DNA of 38,542 nucleotides from an archaeon (GTDB lineage: Archaea > Micrarchaeota > Micrarchaeia > Anstonellales > Anstonellaceae): NCBI GenBank assembly GCA_020056635.1, contig JAGVHI010000025.1, positions 1 to 38,542 on the forward strand. Direction: 5' to 3'. Position numbers and translations under genes: made by a program. Positions 7,495 to 17,213 of the stretch are shown here, piece by piece. Within the stretch, counting starts at the first letter, position 1, and the number at the start of each line of letters is the position of its first letter. The notes below the pieces were generated by a model that was given only the letters and a program-made list of their open reading frames with translations, had not been told where the DNA came from and searched no databases.

Positions 7495-9741
7495 ATGAAA
7501 CAAATTGCAATTCTTGCCGCAACATTCGCATTGGTCATAGCGCTTCTCTTTTCTGGCTGCACAGGCACTCAAGTTAACCCCCCAATAACTCCTCCAGCCG
7601 ATTCCGCTGGCATGAAATCATTCGGCTCTTGGGGCGAGGTCTCCTCTTTCCTAAGCTCCGCAAGCATGGGCGGGTACGGCGGCTATTATGGAGGCAGGGG
7701 AATCCTCATGGCAACTGGCGCACCGCAGGCTGCCATGGCTGAGGATGCTTCAAAATCAGCTTCCGACTATTCCACCACCAACATACAGGTCGAGGGAGTG
7801 GACGAGGCGGACATAATAAAGAACGATGGAAAGTACATCTATCTTGTTTCAGGCCCCAATTATTACTATGGCGGCGAGCAAAAGGGAAAGGTTCTGATAC
7901 TGAACGCATTCCCCCCAAGCGAAATGGGCAAGATTTCCGAAATTGAATTCGACGGCACCGCGTCAGAGCTCTTCATTTACAAGGACAAGCTAGTGGTTTT
8001 CGGCAATGAGTACCGGAAAGAGGAGATGCCCCCGGAACCGCCTTCAGCGGATGCGAAAATCGCAGCCCCAGGCATAATGCCACCTTACCCCTACTATTCG
8101 CAGAACTACGCATTCATGAAAATATACGACATCTCGGACCGCGCAAGCCCGAAGCTTGAGAAGGAAATTTCCTCGCGCGGAAGCTATGTGCAGTCCCGCA
8201 TGATTAGCGGGAAAGTATACTCAGTATTCCAGGATACGCCCTACTACCCGCGCCCCATGCCATTGTACGAAGTGGACGGGGTTAAGCGCGAAATCGCCCC
8301 CACAGACATCCGCTACTTCGATATCCCGGATGAGAACTACAACTATAACATATTCACGAGCATCAACCTTGACGACCTCTCCAAGGAGGAAACTCGCAAG
8401 ATAGTGCTAATGGGCTACTCGCAAACCCTATACGTTTCGCAGGAGAACATGTACATGACCTACACCAAATACTCCTACCCTATACTCTGGCCTGCATATG
8501 AGAAGGTGTACGGGCCGCTCCTCCCACTTGATGTGAAGAATGAAATTTCCAAGATAGACTCGCAGAACATTTCGGACTGGAGGAAGGACCGCCTCAAGAC
8601 TGCACAGGTTATGGCATACCTATACAATTATTCCGCTTCGGAGTCGCTGGATACTCCGGTTTCTGCAGACGTTCCAACTGCAAATTCGGAGCGCACGAGG
8701 CTGAACGATGAATTCGCAAAAGAGGCGCAGAAAATTTACGAGGAGCACAGCAAGCAGCGCGAGCAGACTGTGATAAACAAAATAGCCCTAAACGGCTTTG
8801 CATACGTTGGAAAGGCGGAAGTGCCAGGCCATGTGCTAAACCAGTTTTCAATGGACGAGCACAAGGGGAATTTGCGGATTGCAACCACTGTTGGCGAGCT
8901 ATTCGGCGGCTGGTGGGGCGGCAGGGTGCTGCAGGGAGAGGAAACCCCTCATGCAACCAACTCCGTATACGTGCTCGATTCCAGCCTCAACATAGTGGGC
9001 AGGCTCGAGGGGCTTGCGCCAAACGAGAAAATATACTCCGCCCGCTTCATGGGCGACCGCGCTTACCTTGTCACTTTCAAGAAAGTCGACCCGTTCTTCG
9101 TGCTAGACCTATCCGAACCCACAAACCCGCGCGTGCTTGGAAAGCTCAAGATTCCAGGCTACTCGGACTACCTTCACCCGTACGATGAGAACCATGTAAT
9201 CGGGCTTGGGAAGGGCGCAGTGGCCGCAGAGGAGGGCGATTTTGCCTGGTACCAGGGAGTCAAGCTCTCGCTATTCGATGTATCTGACCTGTCTAACCCG
9301 AAAGAGGTAGCCAAATACGAAATCGGAGACCGGGGGACTGACTCAAACGCTCTTTATGACCACAAGGCATTCCTTTTCTCAAAGGAGCGAAACCTGCTCG
9401 TAATCCCAATCCAGCTTGCGGAAATCGATGAGGGCAAGTACCCCGCAGGCGTGGAACCCAATACATACGGCGATTTCGTGTTCCAGGGGGCCTATGTATT
9501 TAGCATCACTCCGGAAGACGGATTTGGGCTCAAGGGGCGCATAACTCACGCAACAAGCGAGGATGCAGCACGGAGCGGCGAATACTACTGGTCGAACGCG
9601 CAGGTGAAGCGCAGCCTTTACATGGACAATTACCTGTACACGATATCAGACCGGTTTGTGAAAGCAAACGACCTAGGGACGCTGGATGAGATCGCACGCT
9701 TGCAGATATCCGAAGCAAGCCCAGAACCAAAGTACTACTGA
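7495..9741 (+). CDS. Secreted lipoprotein-like beta-propeller domain protein (PF09826/COG4880 type)
   Basis: ATG 7495 preceded by GGTGAT (the track start 7486 is GTG); lipobox-like LLFSGC; TTNIQVEGVDEADIIKNDGKYIYLVSG hallmark; long beta-rich protein. Confidence 0.88.
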   Translation: MKQIAILAATFALVIALLFSGCTGTQVNPPITPPADSAGMKSFGSWGEVSSFLSSASMGGYGGYYGGRGILMATGAPQAAMAEDASKSASDYSTTNIQVEGVDEADIIKNDGKYIYLVSGPNYYYGGEQKGKVLILNAFPPSEMGKISEIEFDGTASELFIYKDKLVVFGNEYRKEEMPPEPPSADAKIAAPGIMPPYPYYSQNYAFMKIYDISDRASPKLEKEISSRGSYVQSRMISGKVYSVFQDTPYYPRPMPLYEVDGVKREIAPTDIRYFDIPDENYNYNIFTSINLDDLSKEETRKIVLMGYSQTLYVSQENMYMTYTKYSYPILWPAYEKVYGPLLPLDVKNEISKIDSQNISDWRKDRLKTAQVMAYLYNYSASESLDTPVSADVPTANSERTRLNDEFAKEAQKIYEEHSKQREQTVINKIALNGFAYVGKAEVPGHVLNQFSMDEHKGNLRIATTVGELFGGWWGGRVLQGEETPHATNSVYVLDSSLNIVGRLEGLAPNEKIYSARFMGDRAYLVTFKKVDPFFVLDLSEPTNPRVLGKLKIPGYSDYLHPYDENHVIGLGKGAVAAEEGDFAWYQGVKLSLFDVSDLSNPKEVAKYEIGDRGTDSNALYDHKAFLFSKERNLLVIPIQLAEIDEGKYPAGVEPNTYGDFVFQGAYVFSITPEDGFGLKGRITHATSEDAARSGEYYWSNAQVKRSLYMDNYLYTISDRFVKANDLGTLDEIARLQISEASPEPKYY

Positions 9742-9754
9742 TAGGGTTCTTTTT

Positions 9755-11347
9755 TCATTTTTTTTCCTTTCCCCTAAGCAGCCTATGGTAACTGATTACG
9801 AACCTGTGCGCCTCATCCCGCGCATGCATTAGCACCTTGAGCCCGATATCGCTTCTCCCAAGCCTGATCGGTTCCATTCTCTCAGGATGGTAAATTTCCT
9901 CCTCCTCTTTTGCAAGTGAAATGCATGGAACCTCCACTCCACTCTCTCGCAATGCAGAGAGTGCAGCCCCAAGCTGCCCAGCTCCGCCATCTATTAGCAC
10001 CAAATCCGGCATCTTTCCCCCTTCCTCCTTCAGCCTCCCATATCTCCTTTTCACAACCTCATGCATGCATGCAAAATCATCCTGAGTTTCCACACTTCTA
10101 ATTCTGAATTTCCGGTAGCCAGATTTGTTCGGCTTCCCATTCACGAACTGAACCATGCTCCCCACTATGTTCGTGCCAAAAAGATTCGAAATGTCAAGGC
10201 ACTCAATAACCATCGGCACAACGGGAAGCGCAAGCTTCTCCTTCAAGTGCATAAGCGCTGGCTCCGCATGCCCGGATATCTCAGAATAGATGTTTTTCTT
10301 GAGCAGCTCGAGCAGTTTTTTCTTATCGCCGATTTGGGGAACGAGAATTTCAGCCTTCGCGCCTCTTTTTTCGGATAAAAATGCTTCCAGCGCCCCCCTC
10401 CCCTCAAGCTCCCGCTCCACAAAAATGAACCTCGGCACAGCCCCTTCTGAATAATACCTCGCTATGAATTCCGCAAGCGCATCCTCCTTCCCAGCAACCG
10501 AGAACTCGTATTTTTTCCTGTCCCGCACAACCCCTCGTATCACTTTGAAAATTTGCACCATCGCCTTTCCATTCTCCAAATGCATTGCAACAAAATCCTC
10601 ATCCACATACTCCCCAAGCTCGATTTTCTGCCTCACTTCCAGCCCCTCAAGTTTCCTGATGCTTTCGCGCAGCTGCATCGCGCGCTCGAAATTTGTGGCA
10701 TCAGCCGCTTTTTTCATCTCAACTCCCATATCAGAAACAACTTTTCCCAGCCCGCTTCTCCCTGAAAGGACCCCCTCAAGCTCGTGCACTGACTTCCCAT
10801 ACTCCTCTTTCGAAATGTTCCCGATGCACGGGGCTGAGCAGAACCCCAAATCGTACTGCAGGCACTTTTTCTTTGGCAATTTTTTGCAAATCCGCAGCTT
10901 GAACGCCTTCCGAAGCGTAGTGGCAACCAATACGTTTGCGGAGCCGGCAGTGAATGGCCCAAACAGCTTTCCAGGTTTTTTCACTCGCTTGCCCCTTCCC
11001 TTCCTCTCCAATGCCATTCTCGAAAACTGCTCGTCGGTAATCCTTATGTAAGTGAATTTCTCATTGTCCTTAAGGTCAATATTGTATTTCGGGTAATGCT
11101 CCTTAATCAGGTTGCTCTCTAGTATAAGCGCTTCTGCCTCATTATCAGTAATTACGAACTCAATTTCTGCAATTTCCGAAACAAGCTGGCTGGTTTTTTC
11201 ATTCAAATCGCTGCCTTGCGCGAAGTAGCTCTTCACCCTGTCCTTCAAGTTCTTCGCCTTCCCAATGTAAATTATCGCCCCGCTTTTATCTTTCATCAAA
11301 TAGCAGCCAGGCGAATCTGGAATGCGAATGGAAGAAATGTCAAACAT
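9755..11347 (-). CDS. uvrC: Excinuclease ABC subunit C, lacking the C-terminal HhH domain
   Basis: 530 aa; GIY-YIG nuclease PGCYLMKDKSGAIIYIGKAKNLKDRVKSYF; UVR motif; RNase H-like C-terminal nuclease (ECLDISN...LVLIDGGAGQL...ARDEAHRFVISYHR); stops at LLRGKEKK. Confidence 0.96.
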   Translation of the reverse strand: MFDISSIRIPDSPGCYLMKDKSGAIIYIGKAKNLKDRVKSYFAQGSDLNEKTSQLVSEIAEIEFVITDNEAEALILESNLIKEHYPKYNIDLKDNEKFTYIRITDEQFSRMALERKGRGKRVKKPGKLFGPFTAGSANVLVATTLRKAFKLRICKKLPKKKCLQYDLGFCSAPCIGNISKEEYGKSVHELEGVLSGRSGLGKVVSDMGVEMKKAADATNFERAMQLRESIRKLEGLEVRQKIELGEYVDEDFVAMHLENGKAMVQIFKVIRGVVRDRKKYEFSVAGKEDALAEFIARYYSEGAVPRFIFVERELEGRGALEAFLSEKRGAKAEILVPQIGDKKKLLELLKKNIYSEISGHAEPALMHLKEKLALPVVPMVIECLDISNLFGTNIVGSMVQFVNGKPNKSGYRKFRIRSVETQDDFACMHEVVKRRYGRLKEEGGKMPDLVLIDGGAGQLGAALSALRESGVEVPCISLAKEEEEIYHPERMEPIRLGRSDIGLKVLMHARDEAHRFVISYHRLLRGKEKK

Positions 11348-11445
11348 GGAAGAGTAACCGCAATGGAAATTTATTAGCGCATTCCCAAGAACTTTTATAT
11401 ATACCTGCCAATAAACTAATTATAACAATCCCCCTAGGTCTACAT

Positions 11446-12402
11446 ATGGTACAAACAATCCGAGAACCCACACGCCGTGCCCCCAGCGAAGTTCTTCGAA
11501 AGCTTAGGCGGGCCATGGAACCAGGCGGACGGCTGGAGGTGCTTGCAAACGAATTCAGGGCACTAAAGACTACTAAAGAGCAGCTCCAAATCATCCATTC
11601 CAGAATCAGCAGACAGGTCACGGCTGCGTCATTGCTCATATTTGGAGTTTCTTCAAGCGAAGAGGTCCAAGTCGAACTGGCAAAAATAATCCGCAACGAA
11701 GAGCTGGCGTTTGAGGCCTATTGCAGCGGCAATGTCACTTCTTTCGAGGCTGCTAAAATACTTCTCTTAAAAATCACGGATTTTGATAAAAGGGCTCACA
11801 TATCACGCCTTGCTGAGGCCAGAGCCAGGTTTCTGCAGCGCCTTTTGCAAGAAGAGCCGCTTGCAAGGGGTCAACCCGATGAAGCGCGCCGGTTGAATGA
11901 GGCTGCAATGCGCTTTGAATCCTTAGGTCATCGCGACAGGCTGCGATTCATAATGGACCTTAATGATTCCCCTCTTGCAGTCTATATTCTTATGAACTGC
12001 CACTTCATTTTAGGTAACGAGGCGCAGGAACTGCACAATAGGGTGACAGAGCCGCGGCATATGGCTTATCTGCTCATACGCAAAAGATTTTCTGCCGGAA
12101 GCTACATGCGAACAGGCGTTGCAAGCTGTCTCCATAATCAAGGGCTCATAGAAAAAGTCCTGCTTAAAGGGGTAGAACCTTGCGTCGAGTCGCCGCTGGC
12201 AAAGAACCTGACAGACCCGCATGCTGCAACACGGCTTCTGCTGAGCGGTCAAATCAGTGGCAAGCAGGCCCAATGCACACTTGCGAATCTCGTTCCTCCA
12301 AAGGATGCAGGTGCAGTTCTGAAAAAAGCACCTGATTTATGTGATAAGGCGCATGGGGTACTCAAATGGAAACGGAAAGGCTATGCGTCCAGTGAAAGTT
12401 AA
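11446..12402 (+). CDS. Hypothetical alpha-helical protein
   Basis: 318 aa ORF with TATA-like ttttatatata upstream and aggt near the start; no family recognised. Confidence 0.65.
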   Translation: MVQTIREPTRRAPSEVLRKLRRAMEPGGRLEVLANEFRALKTTKEQLQIIHSRISRQVTAASLLIFGVSSSEEVQVELAKIIRNEELAFEAYCSGNVTSFEAAKILLLKITDFDKRAHISRLAEARARFLQRLLQEEPLARGQPDEARRLNEAAMRFESLGHRDRLRFIMDLNDSPLAVYILMNCHFILGNEAQELHNRVTEPRHMAYLLIRKRFSAGSYMRTGVASCLHNQGLIEKVLLKGVEPCVESPLAKNLTDPHAATRLLLSGQISGKQAQCTLANLVPPKDAGAVLKKAPDLCDKAHGVLKWKRKGYASSES

Positions 12403-15215
12403 AGCACTTTCTTCAAATATTCCCCAGTATAACTTTCCTTATTCCGGGCAATCTGCTCAGGGGTCCCTTCTGCCACAATTTCCCCGCCATCATCCCCTCC
12501 CTCTGGCCCCAAATCCACAATCCAGTCCGCAGTTTTCACAACATCTAGATTGTGCTCAATCACAAGCACAGTATTCCCCTTTTCCACTAATCTTTGCAGC
12601 ACCTCGAGCAGCCTGCTCACATCCGCAAAATGCAACCCAGTGGTCGGCTCATCCAGTATATAGAAAGTTTTTCCAGTCCCGCGCTTCGAAAGTTCCGCAG
12701 CAAGCTTTACTCGCTGTGCTTCTCCCCCGGAAAGAGTGGTTGCAGCCTGCCCGAGCTTAATGTAGCCCAATCCCACATCGCTTATTGTTGAAAGTTTATT
12801 CTGTATGGACGGAATATTCTCAAAGAAAGAGAGCGCCTCCTCCACGCTCATGTTCAGCACATCTGAAATATTCTTCCCCTTGTAAAGTATCGCTAAAGTT
12901 TCATTGTCATACCTTTTCCCATTGCACTCCTCGCACGGTATATACACATCAGGGAGGAAATTCATTTCGATTTTGAGCACCCCATCCCCCTCGCACTTCT
13001 GGCACCGCCCTTTCTGCACATTGAACGAGAACTGCCCTGCCTCGTACCCCCGTGCCCTTGCTTCGGGCACCTGCGAAAACAGTTCTCTAATCGGTGTAAA
13101 CGCCCCAATATAAGTGGCAGGGTTCGACCTCGGGGTCCTGCCGATTGGCGACTGGTCAATGCAAATCACCTTGTCTATCTGCTCAAGCCCATCAATCCCC
13201 TTGTGCGCCCCTGGCCTCTCGCGCGAATTGTTCAGCTTCTGCATCAACGCCTTGTACAGAATTTCATTCACAAGCGTGCTCTTCCCGCTTCCCGAAACTC
13301 CAGTGATGCAGCACATCAACCCAAGCGGAATCCGCACATCTATTTTCTTCAGGTTGTTCTCGCTTGCGCCCCTCACCATGATTGACGCATCGCTTTTCCT
13401 TCTCCCTTTCGGCGCCTCTATCGCTTTCTCCCCTCTCAAATACGCAGCAGTAAGGGAGCTTTTGCTCTTGAGCACCTCTTCGAGCTCGCCCGCAGCAACC
13501 ACCTGCCCCCCATGCACCCCAGCGCCCGGCCCCATATCTATGAGGTAATCCGCATTCCTCATAGTCTCCTCATCATGCTCAACTACAATGAGCGTGTTCC
13601 CCAAATCCCGCAAATCCTTAAGCGTGTTTATCAATTTCTTGTTATCCCGCTGGTGCAGCCCGATGCTCGGCTCATCCAGCACATACAACACGCCTGTAAG
13701 GTTCGATCCAATCTGCGTTGCAAGCCTAATCCTCTGCGCTTCCCCGCCAGAGAGCGTACCCGAAATCCTATCCAGCGCGAGGTACCCAAGCCCGACATTG
13801 AGCAAAAACTCAAGCCTGCTTTTGATCTCCTTCAATATCGGTTTTGCAATCTGCTCCTCAGTTTTCGAAAGCTTGAGCGCCGTAAAGAACCCATACGCGG
13901 AATCAATCGACAGCCTAGTCGCGCCGATTATGCTCTTCCCATCAATTTTCACGCAAAGCGATTCAGGCTTTAACCTCTCCCCTTTGCAAGCCTCACACGG
14001 CCGCTCTCGCATGAACTTTGCAATCTCCTCTTTCCTCCATTCAGATTCAGTCTGCTTGTACAGCCTCTCGAGGTTCGGAATAACCCCCTCAAACTTCTTC
14101 TCTGTCTGCCAGTAGGATTCCGCATTCTTTGATTCGAATTTCATCTGCATGCTCTCATCAGAGCCGTACAGCACAGCATCAAGCTGTGTTTTGCTCATTT
14201 TCTCAATCTGCGTGTTCAGGTCAAACCCATATTTCTTCCCAACGAACTTTAGCATCTGCGTGTAATAGCCCTCAATCATCATCGTTCTCCACGGGGCAAT
14301 CGCCCCCTCCAGTATGCTTTTTTTCCTGTCCGGAATCACAAGCTCCGGGTCAAACTCCATTATTATCCCAAGCCCGTGGCAAGAGGCGCATGCCCCAAAC
14401 GGCGAATTGAACGAAAACATCCTTGGCTGCAAATCCCCAAGCGAAATTCCGCAGTCCGGGCACGCATTCTTCTGCGAAAACAGCAGCTCCTTCCCCTCAA
14501 ACTGCGCAAGCATCACTCCCTCGCCGCTCTCCCTCAATGCAGTCTGTATTGCATCGAATATCCTGCTCCTCTCCTCCCCCTTAACTACGACCCTGTCTAC
14601 AACTATCTCAATATTATGTTTCTTCTGCTTGTCCAAACTAGGCGTATACCCCTCAAGCTCAACCATCTCCCCATTCACCCTTGCGCGCGAGAACCCTTTC
14701 TTTTTCATCTCCTCGAACAGCTTCTCATACGTCCCTTTCTTCCCCCGCACAACAGGGGACAGTATAACCAGCTTCTTCCCATTTGCCTGCGAAAGCACTG
14801 TTTGCAAAATGCTCTCGCTTGTCTGGCTCGCAATCCTTTTGCCGCATTTCGGGCAGTGCGGCACCCCCACTCTCGCGTACAGCAGGCGCAAGTAATCATA
14901 AATTTCCGTAACAGTTCCTACCGTTGACCTCGGGTTCTTGCTTGTAGTCCTCTGCTCAATCGAAATGGCGGGCGAGAGCCCTTCAATCGCATCCACATCA
15001 GGCTTGTTCATAAGCCCCAAAAATTGCCTTGCATACGCTGAGAGCGATTCCACATACCTTCTCTGCCCCTCTGCGTAAATGGTATTGAACGCAAGCGAGC
15101 TCTTCCCGCTTCCAGATATTCCGGTTATTACAGTAAGGGTGTCCCTGGGTATCTCCAGCGACACATTCTTGAGGTTGTTCTCCCTCGCTCCCCTAATCAC
15201 TATCTTCTCCTGCAT
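12399..15215 (-). CDS. uvrA: Excinuclease ABC subunit A
   Basis: 938 aa; two ABC ATPase modules (GISGSGKSS; GVSGSGKST), LSGGEAQRIRLA twice, Zn-finger CQKCEGDG...CEECNG. Confidence 0.98.
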   Translation of the reverse strand: MQEKIVIRGARENNLKNVSLEIPRDTLTVITGISGSGKSSLAFNTIYAEGQRRYVESLSAYARQFLGLMNKPDVDAIEGLSPAISIEQRTTSKNPRSTVGTVTEIYDYLRLLYARVGVPHCPKCGKRIASQTSESILQTVLSQANGKKLVILSPVVRGKKGTYEKLFEEMKKKGFSRARVNGEMVELEGYTPSLDKQKKHNIEIVVDRVVVKGEERSRIFDAIQTALRESGEGVMLAQFEGKELLFSQKNACPDCGISLGDLQPRMFSFNSPFGACASCHGLGIIMEFDPELVIPDRKKSILEGAIAPWRTMMIEGYYTQMLKFVGKKYGFDLNTQIEKMSKTQLDAVLYGSDESMQMKFESKNAESYWQTEKKFEGVIPNLERLYKQTESEWRKEEIAKFMRERPCEACKGERLKPESLCVKIDGKSIIGATRLSIDSAYGFFTALKLSKTEEQIAKPILKEIKSRLEFLLNVGLGYLALDRISGTLSGGEAQRIRLATQIGSNLTGVLYVLDEPSIGLHQRDNKKLINTLKDLRDLGNTLIVVEHDEETMRNADYLIDMGPGAGVHGGQVVAAGELEEVLKSKSSLTAAYLRGEKAIEAPKGRRKSDASIMVRGASENNLKKIDVRIPLGLMCCITGVSGSGKSTLVNEILYKALMQKLNNSRERPGAHKGIDGLEQIDKVICIDQSPIGRTPRSNPATYIGAFTPIRELFSQVPEARARGYEAGQFSFNVQKGRCQKCEGDGVLKIEMNFLPDVYIPCEECNGKRYDNETLAILYKGKNISDVLNMSVEEALSFFENIPSIQNKLSTISDVGLGYIKLGQAATTLSGGEAQRVKLAAELSKRGTGKTFYILDEPTTGLHFADVSRLLEVLQRLVEKGNTVLVIEHNLDVVKTADWIVDLGPEGGDDGGEIVAEGTPEQIARNKESYTGEYLKKVL

Positions 15216-15321
15216 TAGAATTCGCCTGCTTCCCTTTCGCTTTCCTGCTTTAAATTGCTATTTCCAATAGCCAATTTCGGTTCCCTAAAATGGGCTATCC
15301 GCCGGAACTTCCGATTGCAAC

Positions 15322-15888
15322 TCAAAACTGCACTTTCGGGACTTTCTTCTCAGCTTCCTCGACCTTGAAATACTCCTTTTCCCTCATCCCCATTGCATTC
15401 GCAAAAACCATATCCGGCACGACCTGTATCCTGGTGTTGTACAGGTACACCGAATCGTTGTAAAGCTCGCGCCTGTTTGCAATCTGCCCCTCAAGCTCGC
15501 TTATCCTCCCCTGAAGCTGGAGGAAATTCTCATTTGCCCTAAGAGACGGGTAATTTTCCGCAACCGCAAAAAGCGTTTTGAGCGTGCCTGAAAGCGCCTC
15601 GCTCGCCTTTGCTTTCTCCCCGACCGTGCCTGCGCTCATCATCTGCGCCCTCATCTTGGTAACATTCTCAAAAACCTCTTTCTCGTGCTTTGCATACCCC
15701 TTTACCGTTTCCACTACATTGGGGATTTCATCATTCCGCTGCTTGAGCAGCACATCAATATTGGACCAGGCTTTCTCTATGCTGTTCTTGAGCGTAATAA
15801 GCCCGTTTATTATCGAAACTATGTAGAACAGCGCCACTCCGGCAACCAGCAGAACCCCGAACCCAAGCACAATTTCCAATGCAACCAT
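15322..15888 (-). CDS. lemA: LemA family protein
   Basis: 188 aa; N-terminal TM; LKNSIEKAWSNIDVLLKQRNDEIPNVVETVKGYAKHE...ENFLQLQGRISELEGQIANRRELYNDSVYLYNTRIQVVPD. Confidence 0.95.
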   Translation of the reverse strand: MVALEIVLGFGVLLVAGVALFYIVSIINGLITLKNSIEKAWSNIDVLLKQRNDEIPNVVETVKGYAKHEKEVFENVTKMRAQMMSAGTVGEKAKASEALSGTLKTLFAVAENYPSLRANENFLQLQGRISELEGQIANRRELYNDSVYLYNTRIQVVPDMVFANAMGMREKEYFKVEEAEKKVPKVQF

Positions 15889-16662
15889 CTATTTCACCCC
15901 TATCCTCCAAAGTATTATCCCAAGCCCTACGCAGGATGCCAGTATCCCTCCTCCAACCCAGAGCGGCACATCCGTAAACATCTTTCCAATTATTTCCTTT
16001 TCCGGGCTGTCAGAAATGTAAAAGAACTCCCCTCCCTTAGCCCCGATGTACGCATCCTTCACGCTCGGGTTCCCTGCAGGCTGCCCCTTTGCCGGCTGCA
16101 TTGTGCCAAACACGTACACCAAATCCCCGACTGCAAGGTATTTCTCCACCACTTTCAGCTTTTCCCTTGGGGTTATGATCCCCAGCACTTTTGCATACTG
16201 GTATTTCACCCCCCATGCATCGAATAGGTTCCTTACTCTCTCGGGAAGCGCGCTTTCATCCTGCCCCCCTGTTTCAAAAGTATAATCCGCAGGCATTTCC
16301 AGCTGCGCCTTGTCCGAATCCACAATCACGCTCCCAGTCTCATCCTCAAGCACAAATGTTATCCCTTTTATTTCGAATTTTATTCTCACCCACTTGCTGT
16401 GCTTCCCACTCTTCTGCCACCTGAATACTTCAGTGCAATAATACGTGCAGTCCGCCCCGTTTGCAGGGCTTTTTAGCGGCTCCACTGGCTTTACTTTCCC
16501 GTACACCTCTACCGCACCCATGGCAGCCGCAGCAATTTTCGAAGTAGGTGTATTGCAAATCTTCTGCCTAAACTGGTACCTCCTAATCCCGTTGTAAAGG
16601 AGCGCTAGCCCGCCTACGAAACCAACTATTCCCCATACTATGGGGTCGCCTTTGCCAGCCAC
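15889..16662 (-). CDS. GIDE/BAM-domain membrane protein (MULAN-like, no RING)
   Basis: 257 aa; two TM segments flanking a GIDE-like domain (VEPLKSPANGADCTYYCTEVFRW...VLEDETGSVIVDSDKAQLEMP...LAVGDLVYVFGTMQPA); immediately upstream of lemA. Confidence 0.8.
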   Translation of the reverse strand: MAGKGDPIVWGIVGFVGGLALLYNGIRRYQFRQKICNTPTSKIAAAAMGAVEVYGKVKPVEPLKSPANGADCTYYCTEVFRWQKSGKHSKWVRIKFEIKGITFVLEDETGSVIVDSDKAQLEMPADYTFETGGQDESALPERVRNLFDAWGVKYQYAKVLGIITPREKLKVVEKYLAVGDLVYVFGTMQPAKGQPAGNPSVKDAYIGAKGGEFFYISDSPEKEIIGKMFTDVPLWVGGGILASCVGLGIILWRIGVK

Positions 16663-16765
16663 GCACAGATTTTGAACCGCTAGTTTAAATTATTGCCGCA
16701 AAAACCAGCTGTATTTATATATCACTAATTGGCGAAATAAACCACTGAATAACTCAAGTGATGCG

Positions 16766-17206
16766 ATGGCACCAGATCCAAACTACACCCGCTACTCGGA
16801 TGCATTCGATGAGGCGCGAACGTCTATACTAAGGCATGAACCATTCGACAGGCTTGTTGCAATAGACGCCAAACTTGGGAAAACCCCTGCAATCATGAAG
16901 GACTATTACGTACTGGTCGATTTTTGGCTGATGGCTGCAAAAGCCCTTGAACAGGCCGGCGAAAACCCGCTGCCTGCTGTTGAAAAGGCGTTCGAGCGGC
17001 TAAACTGGATGCAGAATGGAACCAGCAGCCACCAGATGGCATTGTGGGCGCTCCAGAAATGCTCAAATGACATGCAGTTCCCGCGTCTCATGAAACTGGT
17101 TCGTGAGCGCCTTGAAATGCGGCTGCGCGCTCAAGCTGCGATGCAACCAGTAAACAGGCCAGGCGGCGGTTCCGGGCAATCTACCAGGCGGCAGATGCGC
17201 TATTAA
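16766..17206 (+). CDS. Hypothetical small helical protein
   Basis: 146 aa; TATA-like box upstream (tttatatatcac); no recognised family. Confidence 0.6.
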   Translation: MAPDPNYTRYSDAFDEARTSILRHEPFDRLVAIDAKLGKTPAIMKDYYVLVDFWLMAAKALEQAGENPLPAVEKAFERLNWMQNGTSSHQMALWALQKCSNDMQFPRLMKLVRERLEMRLRAQAAMQPVNRPGGGSGQSTRRQMRY

Positions 17207-17213
17207 GGCCAAT

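Noticed and set aside
10464-11051. 195-aa plus-strand ORF
   Set aside because: Antisense to uvrC coding sequence.
13114-14927. Multiple plus-strand ORFs of 144-193 aa
   Set aside because: All antisense to uvrA, whose domains are continuous on the minus strand.
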